The notes under the pieces were generated by a model. The model searched no databases. It was not told the origin of the DNA and saw nothing but the letters and a program-made list of their open reading frames with translations. A program made the translations under genes and the position numbers. Shown here one piece after another: positions 8,330 to 16,078 of a DNA stretch of 47,762 nt. Position 1 is the first letter of the stretch; each line of letters opens with the position of its first letter. This stretch comes from Beijerinckiaceae bacterium (GTDB taxonomy: Bacteria > Bacteroidota > Bacteroidia > Chitinophagales > Chitinophagaceae), in contig CAJCIQ010000112.1 of NCBI GenBank assembly GCA_903970475.1, positions 1-47,762 on the forward strand, written 5' to 3'.

Positions 8330-8368
8330 TCACGGCTCATTCTAACGAACACGCAAATCTACCGCTAT

Positions 8369-9313
8369 ATGAAAAGCAACCCAACCCGCAGACATTTCCT
8401 CAAAGAAGCAGGTCTGGCCCTGGCTGCGGCCTCCCTGATGCCAAAGATGACATTGGCCGGGGGCCTGGGTTTGGCGCCCGACACCCTCCTGGTTTTGGGG
8501 ATCCAGTTGTATACCGTCAGGGACGACATGAAGTCCAATCCCCAGGAAACATTGCATCAATTGGCTGCTATGGGATACCAGCACGTAGAGCATGCCGGTT
8601 ATGGAAACCGCACGTTTTATGGCCGTTATGATGCGGTCACTTTCAAGAAATTGCTCAATGACCTGGGCATAGATATGCCCAGCGGACATACGGTGCTGCA
8701 TGCCAAATACTGGGACACCGCAAAGAATGATTTCACGGATGAATGGAAATACACCATTGAAGATGCCGCAACAGTTGGTCAGCAATACGTGATCAGTCCA
8801 GGGCTGGATGAGGCTATGAGGAGGGATTCCGATTCATTGAAGCGTTTTTTGGATGTCTTCAATAAATGCGGGGAACTTTGTAAATCCCATGGTATGAAGT
8901 TTGGATACCATAACCATGACTTCGAGTTTAAGGAACAGGTCGGCGGAAAACGCCTGTTCGATATCATCCTCCAGCAAACGGATCCTGGACTGGTAGTGCA
9001 ACAGTTGGATATAGGCAATATGTACCTGGGCGGAGCCCGTCCCCTGGATGTCCTGGCCCAGTACCCGGATCGTTTTGAACTCATGCACGTTAAAGATGTG
9101 ATCACTGCCCCCGATGGCAAAGGGGAAATGGGGGATGCTTATGAAACGACGGTATTGGGTACCGGCATACTGGGCACCCAAAAGATCGTACAGAAATCCA
9201 AAGCAGGCGGCAAGACGACCCAATTTATAATTGAACAGGAATCCTATCAAGGTAGGAGGCCTTTGGAAGACAGCCTTAAGGATTTAATTGCCATGAAGGG
9301 TTGGGGATTCTGA
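8369..9313 (+). CDS. Tat-exported sugar phosphate isomerase/epimerase family protein
   Basis: The 314-residue product begins with a twin-arginine signal (TRRHFLKEAG followed by LALAAASLMP), so it is folded in the cytoplasm and exported. The mature part is a xylose-isomerase-like TIM barrel: LGIQLYTVRDDM, GYQHVEHAGYG, SGHTVLHAKYWD, GYHNHDFEF, QQLDIGNMYLGG, MHVKDV and IIEQESY supply the Glu, His and Asp residues that usually bind a divalent metal. Proteins of this type in Bacteroidota act on sugars or inositols in the periplasm; the exact substrate is not evident. The start at 8369 was chosen because it places the Tat motif at the very N-terminus; the open frame extends 21 codons further upstream without signal features. 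The S53 peptidase follows 40 bp later. Confidence 0.85.
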   Translation: MKSNPTRRHFLKEAGLALAAASLMPKMTLAGGLGLAPDTLLVLGIQLYTVRDDMKSNPQETLHQLAAMGYQHVEHAGYGNRTFYGRYDAVTFKKLLNDLGIDMPSGHTVLHAKYWDTAKNDFTDEWKYTIEDAATVGQQYVISPGLDEAMRRDSDSLKRFLDVFNKCGELCKSHGMKFGYHNHDFEFKEQVGGKRLFDIILQQTDPGLVVQQLDIGNMYLGGARPLDVLAQYPDRFELMHVKDVITAPDGKGEMGDAYETTVLGTGILGTQKIVQKSKAGGKTTQFIIEQESYQGRRPLEDSLKDLIAMKGWGF

Positions 9314-9353
9314 TTTTTTGGTCGTACCTTATCGGTTCAAATTACCAGCAACC

Positions 9354-10949
9354 ATGACAACCCCTTTCTCCCAACACTTCGTTCTTAAAGGAAGTCATAA
9401 ACCTTTACCTGACGCTAAACCCGTTACGGGCCTTCAGAAATCAGACATGATGACGGTGACTATGAAGTTAAGACCCTCCAAACCTTTACCTGATTTACTG
9501 GATCCCCAAGTGCACAAGGACTTTAAGCCTTTGACCAGGGAAGAGTTTGCCCAGCAATATGGCACTTCCCAATCTGACCTGAACGTCATTGAAGCCTTTG
9601 CCAAACATGCAGGATTGACCATCGTCCGGGAAGAACCCCATAAGAGAGCTGTTGCGTTAAAGGGTACGGTGGAGCAGATGGAATCAGCCTTCAAGGTCAT
9701 GCTGCGCAATTATCAGGACGCCAAAGGGAAAGTATTCAGGGGAAGGAGTGGAGACATCCTGATTCCTACTGAATTGAAAGATATCGTTCAGGGCGTATTC
9801 GGATTGGATAACCGGCCGATTGCCACCCCTAAAATCCGAAAATTGCTTAAACCAGCGACCACTCCTTCCACGCTGAATGCTTCGTCTTATAACTACTATC
9901 CTACACAGGTAGCCCAATTGTATGGCTTTCCCACAGGTGCTACGGGTAAGAATCAAACCATAGGAATCATTGAATTGGATGGGGGTTATAATCAGGCGGA
10001 AATCAATTCGTATTATACGTCCCAGGGATTTACGGCGCCCAAACTTACCGCTGTTTCGGTAGATGGAGGCGCCAATAATCCGGGAACTACAGTCAGTGAT
10101 AGCGATGGGGAAGTAACGCTGGACATAGAAGTAGCCGGTACGGTGGCTCCTGATGCGGCTATTGCTGTTTACTTTGCCGGAAACACTTCCCAGGCTTTTC
10201 AGGATGCGGTTAGCGCGGCGGTACACGATAGTACCAACAATCCTTCTGTTATATCTATTAGTTGGGGCTCTCCGGAAGATCCGACCTATGGATCTTATTA
10301 TACCTCTTTTGACCAGGAATTGCAGGCGGCGGCTACAATGGGTATAACCATTTGCGTGGCTGCCGGAGATTCCGGTTCTACGGATGGAGAAAACGATGGT
10401 AAGCTTCACGTAGATTATCCTTCGAGCAGCCCTTATGCGCTGGGATGCGGGGGCACTACCCTTTCTGCCAATACCCAAACCGATTCCATCAGTTCAGAAA
10501 TTGTGTGGAACGATAGTGAAGGCGCTACAGGCGGAGGCGTAAGCGACATATTCCCGCTGCCCTCCTATCAGAGCGGCTCTTCGGTGCCGGCTTCTCCCAA
10601 TACGGGTAAGGTGGGTCGGGGTGTTCCTGACGTGGCTGGTAATGCAGATCCCAGCACTGGTTATACTATTTTGTTGGGTGGGCAATTGCAACCTATAGGG
10701 GGCACCAGTGCTGTAGCGCCCTTAATGGCGGGTCTGGTAGCCAGGCTCAATGAACAGTTGGGTAAAAACGCTGGTTTCCTTAACCCCACCCTCTATGCTA
10801 ACCCCAGTATTTTCAGGGATATTACCCAGGGAAACAATGATACCCTGGGTAATGGAAACAATCAATGGGCTGCTGGACCGGGTTGGGATCCTTGTAGTGG
10901 AAATGGGGTGCCTATTGCGAATGTCTGGCTTTCGGTTTTGCAGGGCTAA
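9354..10949 (+). CDS. S53 family peptidase (sedolisin, kumamolisin-like)
   Basis: A 531-residue pro-enzyme. Residues 1 to about 160 form the sedolisin prodomain (REEFAQQYGTSQSDLNVIEAFA, GTVEQMESAFKV, VFGLDNRP), removed on activation. The catalytic domain starts near residue 180 (YYPTQVAQLYGFP). The Ser-Glu-Asp triad is Glu253 and Asp257 in DGEVTLDIEVAG and Ser452 in GGTSAVAPLMAG; the oxyanion Asp lies in AAGDSG. The C-terminal RDITQGNND carries part of the calcium site. All key residues are present, so it should be an active acid endopeptidase. There is no obvious signal peptide, as in kumamolisin. The start at 9354 is the first ATG; an open frame from 9318 with a GTG-type start adds 12 residues without support. 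Confidence 0.93.
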   Translation: MTTPFSQHFVLKGSHKPLPDAKPVTGLQKSDMMTVTMKLRPSKPLPDLLDPQVHKDFKPLTREEFAQQYGTSQSDLNVIEAFAKHAGLTIVREEPHKRAVALKGTVEQMESAFKVMLRNYQDAKGKVFRGRSGDILIPTELKDIVQGVFGLDNRPIATPKIRKLLKPATTPSTLNASSYNYYPTQVAQLYGFPTGATGKNQTIGIIELDGGYNQAEINSYYTSQGFTAPKLTAVSVDGGANNPGTTVSDSDGEVTLDIEVAGTVAPDAAIAVYFAGNTSQAFQDAVSAAVHDSTNNPSVISISWGSPEDPTYGSYYTSFDQELQAAATMGITICVAAGDSGSTDGENDGKLHVDYPSSSPYALGCGGTTLSANTQTDSISSEIVWNDSEGATGGGVSDIFPLPSYQSGSSVPASPNTGKVGRGVPDVAGNADPSTGYTILLGGQLQPIGGTSAVAPLMAGLVARLNEQLGKNAGFLNPTLYANPSIFRDITQGNNDTLGNGNNQWAAGPGWDPCSGNGVPIANVWLSVLQG

Positions 10950-10987
10950 ATATTTCTTATCCCGGCTATAAAGCAAAAGTAACCAAT

Positions 10988-11331
10988 TTGGTTGCTTTTT
11001 ACAAAAAGCATTCAGACTGCAAGGAAACGTTGGAAAAGTGGTATCACGACGTGTTGTCTAAGTCTTGGCATAAACCTGGGGATGTTACACGAGATTTCAA
11101 TACTGCCAGGACCATTAAGAATAGCCGGGCAATTTTTAAAATAAATGAGAATGATTATCGACTTATTGTAGAAATCAATTATCAAAAAGGCTGGACCTTG
11201 CCGAAATTCTCGGATTTAAAAGTCGGGTATCGGGCATTTTTAATAGGACCAGAAAGTTGAATTTGGGAATGATTAGGAAATTATATCAGGAATTGCACAT
11301 TCCTTTGGAAACACTAGTGAAAGAGTACTAA
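10988..11331 (+). pseudogene. higBA toxin-antitoxin remnant: HigB and HigA joined by a deletion
   Basis: The first frame (10988-11190) reads FYKKHSDCKETLEKWYHD, then NSRAIFKINENDYRLIVEIN, the body of a HigB-type mRNA interferase, but its last strand (normally ending near F-x-G-T-H-x-x-Y-D) is missing. From about 11191 the adjacent frame, open to the stop at 11329-11331, reads LDLAEILGFKSRVSG, then RKLNLGMIRKLYQELHIP, the helix-turn-helix and C-terminus of HigA. The toxin tail and roughly the first 70-80 residues of the antitoxin are gone, and the frames are offset. The HigB start is also unclear: only a TTG at 10988 is available, with related codons continuing upstream into the end of the S53 gene. 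In the shifted frame the HigB part runs on to a stop at 11258-11260. Neither protein should work. Confidence 0.82.
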
Positions 11332-11364
11332 ATATTTTATCTCAAAGGGTGTTTGTGTGGTCTT

Positions 11365-12045
11365 TTACACCATCCCCATCACCGCCCGGAGGAAGGCCGT
11401 TACGATGGGATGAGGCTGTTCGGGCGTAGAGCTCATTTGGGGAACAAACAGCGTACCCAGGAAAAAAGTATGTGACTGAAGTTGCATAATACGGACTGCG
11501 CCATCCGCATCGGCGCCTACCACCTTAAATCCGTGGTCCTCCAGGGCAGAGACATAGGCAGGGTTAAGGCCAAAATTGCAATAATATTTTTCCAGCAAAG
11601 ATGTTTGACCAGGGATCAAGCGCGTAAATACTTCCAGGGTCTGACCTACCAGAGAACAACTTAGGGGTGTGACAATCAAATTGGAGGCGTAGGGATCCGT
11701 TTCCGCGTGGGCTGCATCCGAAATATGGAGGACATTACGGGCAAATTCCAGGACCATATGCTGGAATCCACCGCAAGTTCCCAAAACGGGTACCTCGTTT
11801 TCCCTTCCCCAGCGAATGGCTTCCAGGACGTTATCCATAGCGGCGTAGGGGGTTCCGGGAGCGATCAGCAGGCCCTGGTATTGGCTGAGCTGGTCAACAA
11901 AAGAAGTCGGGCCAGACCGGTCAGTCCGGATCCAATCTACCTCCATTCCGGCATTCAAACTATCCAGACTTTGAGCCAATGCTAAATTTGTGCCCTTATG
12001 GGTAGGATTTTCTTTTTGAAAATCACCGATTATTGCTAGCTTCAT
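11365..12045 (-). CDS. CTP synthase C-terminal-region-related protein (class I glutamine amidotransferase fold)
   Basis: A 226-residue stand-alone protein related to the glutaminase half of CTP synthase. The start MKLAIIGDF, the segment LLIAPGTPYAAMDNVLEAIRW and the nucleophile elbow VLGTCGGFQHM (Cys91) are diagnostic. The histidine and glutamate that complete the triad in true glutaminases (F-H-P-E) are replaced: the aligned stretch is F200-V201-P202-Q203. The small family annotated as CTP synthase C-terminal region-related (seleno)proteins also lacks this histidine, and the nucleophile codon here is TGC, so no selenocysteine is involved. It probably does not hydrolyse glutamine as CTP synthase does; its role is unknown. 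It diverges from the 450-residue unknown gene with 43 bp between starts. Confidence 0.75.
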   Translation of the reverse strand: MKLAIIGDFQKENPTHKGTNLALAQSLDSLNAGMEVDWIRTDRSGPTSFVDQLSQYQGLLIAPGTPYAAMDNVLEAIRWGRENEVPVLGTCGGFQHMVLEFARNVLHISDAAHAETDPYASNLIVTPLSCSLVGQTLEVFTRLIPGQTSLLEKYYCNFGLNPAYVSALEDHGFKVVGADADGAVRIMQLQSHTFFLGTLFVPQMSSTPEQPHPIVTAFLRAVMGMV

Positions 12046-12088
12046 CTCGTCAAAGTTAAAAGGATAAACTTTTGCTTGTTCGGTCCAT

Positions 12089-13441
12089 ATGAATGTTCTT
12101 CAAAGGCTGTCTGCAATCATTCGTCGACTTTACCCTGCTACGCCAAAGAAAGCAGGTAATGAGGTCCCGACGGAGCTCTCTCATCTTCTCAATCCCGAGG
12201 AGTATGAGGTTATTTTGTCCCACTCCCTTAAATATCTCTCTACCAATATTGCGCTCAGGCGTTCTTTCCGTATGGATAAAGGGCAACTCACGTTTGTACC
12301 CAAAGAGGGGCCTGGAGAAGTGAACCTTCAATTCCATCAATTGGTCAGGCATACCCTTGGATACCCTACCAATCAATGGCCAAAGGCTATTGGAGAATAC
12401 ATTGATCAATTGACCTTGGATAGGTTTCGGTTGGCGCCCCTGCTGGCTTCCTTTGACGAGGCTAAATCCTATCTCACCATCCGGGTGCATAACCGGCAGA
12501 TGTATACGCCGTTTCCATTGAAGATGGAAAGTTATGTGATCAAAAGCCCCATTCCGGAATTGTACACGGCGCTATCGATAGATCTTCCGGAGCGCTTTCA
12601 TGTGTTGCAAAAGAAAGAGTTGAAGGACTGGGACATTGATGAGGATGAATTGTTCTGGACAGCTCAGGCCAACCTGAGTGATCAATGGGAGAAAATAGAG
12701 ATCACCCAGGAAGTGGGAGATGGATTTACGATTATTTCCCTGCATCATCAGGATTATGGAGCGGCCTTTGGAATCGATTTTGCCAACAATTGCGCGGAAT
12801 GGATTGGTTCAATAGGCGCCATGGTGGCCTATCCTACTAAATCACAGGTGTATATTTTTCCCATGCGCGATACAGTCAGCTTCAACAAAGCCTTTAGCAA
12901 ACTGGCTGAGTTGACCAATCTGGCTTACAACGATTCCCATCAACCGCTATCAAATAATATCTATTGGTTTCACCGCAATACATTTGAACTGTTTCCCAAA
13001 AACATGGAAGAGGATACCCTATCCTATTCCATTCCTTTCAGGTTACTGGCCTATTTAAAGACACCCACTTTCCGGAAACCACAGGGCGCCGAATTAAAGG
13101 ACTCCATACTTTCCGGCGAATGGGAAGGGTATTTCGAGTTTGGGATGGGCTATTCCAGGCCGCTGATCGGCACCAGGAAAAGCTTCAGCCTGACCCTTAA
13201 AGCAAAGGGCAGACAACTGGAAGGATGCTGTATGGACGAAGGTGGTAAGGATGCTGCCGGTGTTTGGGGATTCGTGGATAAAGACCTGATCAGCTTCATT
13301 AAAAAACCCGAAGTAGGAGCTGGAGTCATCCATTATACCGGTTTTTTCGAACCGGAAGAAGCCAGCTTTACGGGTACCTGGATCATTGAGGGAGGAGATG
13401 GAAGCCTCCAATCAGGTAGCTGGAGTATGGTAAAATTGTAA
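12089..13441 (+). CDS. Uncharacterised protein, DUF1444-like region plus C-terminal beta-rich domain
   Basis: I do not recognise a characterised homologue. Residues about 30-315 have the layout of DUF1444 proteins: a basic N-terminal helix, a region about 150-200 of the type LYTALSIDLPERFHVLQK followed by WDIDEDELFWTAQANL, and a third block with DFANNCAEWI and a late YIFPMRD. The C-terminal about 115 residues (from SILSGEWEGYFEFGMGY) alternate short strands and Gly turns (FSLTLKAKGRQLEGCCMDEGG, SFTGTWIIEGGDG) and look like a small lipocalin-like barrel. There is no signal peptide or membrane helix, so it should be cytoplasmic. It stands alone, divergent from the amidotransferase-like gene. 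The start at 12089 is the first ATG after the short divergent spacer. Confidence 0.6.
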   Translation: MNVLQRLSAIIRRLYPATPKKAGNEVPTELSHLLNPEEYEVILSHSLKYLSTNIALRRSFRMDKGQLTFVPKEGPGEVNLQFHQLVRHTLGYPTNQWPKAIGEYIDQLTLDRFRLAPLLASFDEAKSYLTIRVHNRQMYTPFPLKMESYVIKSPIPELYTALSIDLPERFHVLQKKELKDWDIDEDELFWTAQANLSDQWEKIEITQEVGDGFTIISLHHQDYGAAFGIDFANNCAEWIGSIGAMVAYPTKSQVYIFPMRDTVSFNKAFSKLAELTNLAYNDSHQPLSNNIYWFHRNTFELFPKNMEEDTLSYSIPFRLLAYLKTPTFRKPQGAELKDSILSGEWEGYFEFGMGYSRPLIGTRKSFSLTLKAKGRQLEGCCMDEGGKDAAGVWGFVDKDLISFIKKPEVGAGVIHYTGFFEPEEASFTGTWIIEGGDGSLQSGSWSMVKL

Positions 13442-13458
13442 TGGGCGAACGCCTGAAG

Positions 13459-13743
13459 TTATGACCCACCCAAATAGGTCGTAGGCAATGCCTCTTCGGA
13501 TCCCACTGATACTTTATATGTCTTGGCGCCTGGAACAGAACTTACACTAGCAAATACTTCTTCATCAACCAGGTGCACGGCTGCACTGTTGTCTGCTGCC
13601 AATCCAGGCAAAAGGACTCCCTCGTGAATCAATGCATGCATGGAAGGCCTTCTGTTTGGCTCCCCATCATAGTGCGGACAAAAGCTCCCTTTAATAAAAC
13701 CAGCGCAGGCAACTCACCCAAGGGCAATGATTTGACGGCTCAT
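13459..13743 (-). pseudogene. Peptidase E (S51 family) remnant with internal deletion
   Basis: From an ATG at 13743 the frame reads MSRQIIALG, the typical start of peptidase E, then meets a stop (TGA) at the tenth codon. In the same frame it continues GFIKGSFCPHYDGEPNRRPS, then GLAADNSAAVHLV and SVPGAKTYKV, which is the C-terminal third of peptidase E with the catalytic histidine region (CPHYD). The middle about 130-150 residues, including the nucleophilic serine, are missing. The ATG overlaps the stop of the DUF3857 gene upstream (ATGA), so the intact gene was translationally coupled as the last member of that operon. A shorter frame from an internal ATG at 13641 could still make 60 residues, but without the active site. 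The stop at position ten and the missing core make it a pseudogene. Confidence 0.85.
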
Positions 13744-16067
13744 GGATTTTTTTGCAGCACGATTTTAGCCTGAGAAAAAGCATACCCTGCATCCAAAATC
13801 GCACAAAGCTCAGGCCATTGGTTGGCTGACATGTTGCGCAATTTATAAAGTTTCCTCACGTCTATTTCCAAAATATTACCATCCACCTTAGCCATCGTCG
13901 TAAAGCTCCCGCAATCATTATTGACTGTATGGGTTATGTTCGTCAAACCCTTGACCGTATATCCCTCCGGTATGGTAAACGTTATCGTATACAACAGGGT
14001 CCTGGGATAGCCAACATTAATAGGCAAGGTGCGTACCCGTTCGTCTTTTTTGATCTTGGGCTGGTTTCCGATCAGGGAGGGCAGCGCAATCAGGATATCA
14101 TCCCCTGCGGTAGCCGTAAGCCCGTTTAACTGGAAAGATTCCGTGTATTTGAGTATGCGGTGTTTATAGCTCCTGCCGTCATCCACGATCTTGAAGTCGT
14201 TGTATTTCTCTACGGTGGCATTGTACTCGTCTTCAGCCTCTTCTTTCATCATTTTGGGCTTATCTTCCTTCCATTCTTTTTTTGCTTGTGCAAAGTCACC
14301 CATGGCCTTGTCGGCGACGTTCTCATTTAGGCTCTCAAACATACCCGCTCCGTCATAGTTGCGGAAGTCCGTTTCCATAAAAGGCGTAAGGGCCAATATG
14401 TCTTCCGATAGCTCATCCTTTACCAACCCTTTGGCCTGAACGGTTTTGTCTACTGTAAGCCGGTCCACCCCATTTGGATCCAGCAGGACATTAACTTTTG
14501 TATAAAGCATGTTGTCGGCCGTATCGGTCAGCGGCAATACCTCCGACTGGGATCTGGAGGGCTCGCCTTTCATTTGCCTGTAATTGAAACTAAGGGCTGT
14601 ATTTCCAATCAGGTAGGTTTGCAGGTCCTCTGGATTGCCATGTTCTTTAGGATTGATATAGTATTTGTTTTTGTACTTCACTACCCAGGCCAGATCCTGG
14701 GTGAAAGCGACCTTATCCAGGTCGCACATGGAATTATAAGTGCTTACCACGATGTCGTGGTCAATTTTTTTGCGGGCAAGCAGGCCGGAGAAAACTTTGG
14801 CAAAGGCGTAATCGCTCCAGGTATTGTAAAGCATATGCGCGCGTACACTGTAATAGGCCTTTTGTACAAATTGATCATCTGGTTGGTCCACCGTTCCCCG
14901 CTTCTTCATGGCTTTGTAGATCACCTCAATGACCTCCGGAATGCTCATGGACAAACCTGCGGCATAGTCTCCTGTGTTTTGCACCTTCCCTGTGGCAAAC
15001 CAGAAAGCCTTGGCTTTGTCGGTCAGGTCAGCTACCGTGATGTCATTTTTCATATCCTCCGGGGACTTAAACCAGACCAGGTCATGGCTGCGGTTTCGGG
15101 CGTACACGACCTGAAACTTCACGGAAGGATATTCGCGGTATTCATCTACATAACGGGCATTCTGCAATTTGTCCCGGTCATCGTCTACCCAACGATAGAC
15201 TTTGTTGCCTTTGGAGGTGGTCGTTTCAGAAAAGCTGGGCGCTCCTTTGAGGGATTTGTAGGTGACAAAATAATTGTCATCTTCCGTGGTTACCTCAATA
15301 ATCTGCCGGGAAACAGGCAATGAGCGGTTGCAGAGGTAGTATACCGGTTCAAATTCCTCGTATTGGGGGTTATTGAGGAAGTTCTGGGGATTATAGTGCC
15401 GGTACTCATATTCTATGATATCGCCTTCTTCGAGATCGGGCACCGCAATTTTAAAGTAGGTAGGCCTGTAGGTAGAAGAAATAGCAGGTTCCGTATAACT
15501 CTTGAAAGTCGAGGGCACATTCCTTACGTCTTCTATACGTACGGCATCTTCCAGATCAACCGGTATTTCCGTACCATCCTTTTTGATGACCCGGGCCGCA
15601 AAAGCATCTCCATCCGTGGTTTGCCTGAAATAGAGCAGGGAATATTTTTCCAGGCCGTATTTGTCCTTGAGCAGGATCTTCCTGCGTTCGGTTTCCTCCA
15701 CCAGTATATGGGTGGGATCGTTCATATTGGCCATATAGATGGATGCCCCAAAAGTTACTGGGGCAAAGATGACTCCCCATATGTTGCGGCCAATCCTTTT
15801 GCCTACGCTCAACCCCTTTTTGTCGAAACTGAAGCTCGTTTTGGAGCATAGGATGACGGCACTTTCCTCATTCCATTTGGTGGTCGTATTGGATGTATGA
15901 AAATCAGCGTCAGATTCTAGTAGTAAGGAGTCCTTACTTAAATTCTTTTTGTTCAGCTCCAGTTCTTTATCGGTAATCCTATCCTGGGCATGGACGGCGG
16001 GTGCTATCAGCAGCACTGCGGCCAGGGTACAGGCCGGAAGGGCTTTATATATAGTAGAGAAGGCCAT
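13740..16067 (-). CDS. Exported DUF3857 protein with a degenerate transglutaminase-like region
   Basis: The 775-residue product has a signal peptide (ALPACTLAAVLLIAPAVHAQ). Residues about 90-330 form the DUF3857 domain (SLLYFRQTTDGDAFAARVI, PDLEEGDIIEYEYRH). Next comes a transglutaminase-like fold, but where the downstream paralogue has YGDCKGMA this one has SDYAFAKVFSGLL, so the catalytic cysteine is absent. The C-terminal part (about 540-775) is a beta-rich domain ending in a short helix. It is probably periplasmic or surface-attached and non-catalytic. It is 11 bp downstream of the second DUF3857 gene and 4 bp overlaps the peptidase E remnant. Such genes commonly come in tandem pairs in Bacteroidota, and their function is not known. 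Confidence 0.8.
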   Translation of the reverse strand: MAFSTIYKALPACTLAAVLLIAPAVHAQDRITDKELELNKKNLSKDSLLLESDADFHTSNTTTKWNEESAVILCSKTSFSFDKKGLSVGKRIGRNIWGVIFAPVTFGASIYMANMNDPTHILVEETERRKILLKDKYGLEKYSLLYFRQTTDGDAFAARVIKKDGTEIPVDLEDAVRIEDVRNVPSTFKSYTEPAISSTYRPTYFKIAVPDLEEGDIIEYEYRHYNPQNFLNNPQYEEFEPVYYLCNRSLPVSRQIIEVTTEDDNYFVTYKSLKGAPSFSETTTSKGNKVYRWVDDDRDKLQNARYVDEYREYPSVKFQVVYARNRSHDLVWFKSPEDMKNDITVADLTDKAKAFWFATGKVQNTGDYAAGLSMSIPEVIEVIYKAMKKRGTVDQPDDQFVQKAYYSVRAHMLYNTWSDYAFAKVFSGLLARKKIDHDIVVSTYNSMCDLDKVAFTQDLAWVVKYKNKYYINPKEHGNPEDLQTYLIGNTALSFNYRQMKGEPSRSQSEVLPLTDTADNMLYTKVNVLLDPNGVDRLTVDKTVQAKGLVKDELSEDILALTPFMETDFRNYDGAGMFESLNENVADKAMGDFAQAKKEWKEDKPKMMKEEAEDEYNATVEKYNDFKIVDDGRSYKHRILKYTESFQLNGLTATAGDDILIALPSLIGNQPKIKKDERVRTLPINVGYPRTLLYTITFTIPEGYTVKGLTNITHTVNNDCGSFTTMAKVDGNILEIDVRKLYKLRNMSANQWPELCAILDAGYAFSQAKIVLQKNP

Positions 16068-16078
16068 GGATAGTAGCT

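Noticed and set aside
9684..10478. 264-codon open frame on the minus strand inside the S53 peptidase gene
   Set aside because: Arg/Ile-rich composition with no domain, lying wholly antisense to a well-supported gene.
11365..12045. Selenocysteine-containing protein
   Set aside because: The related family includes selenoproteins, but the nucleophile codon here is TGC and no in-frame UGA or SECIS-like element is involved.
14574..15323. 249-codon open frame on the plus strand inside the DUF3857 gene
   Set aside because: Antisense shadow of a gene with signal peptide and family match; no own features.
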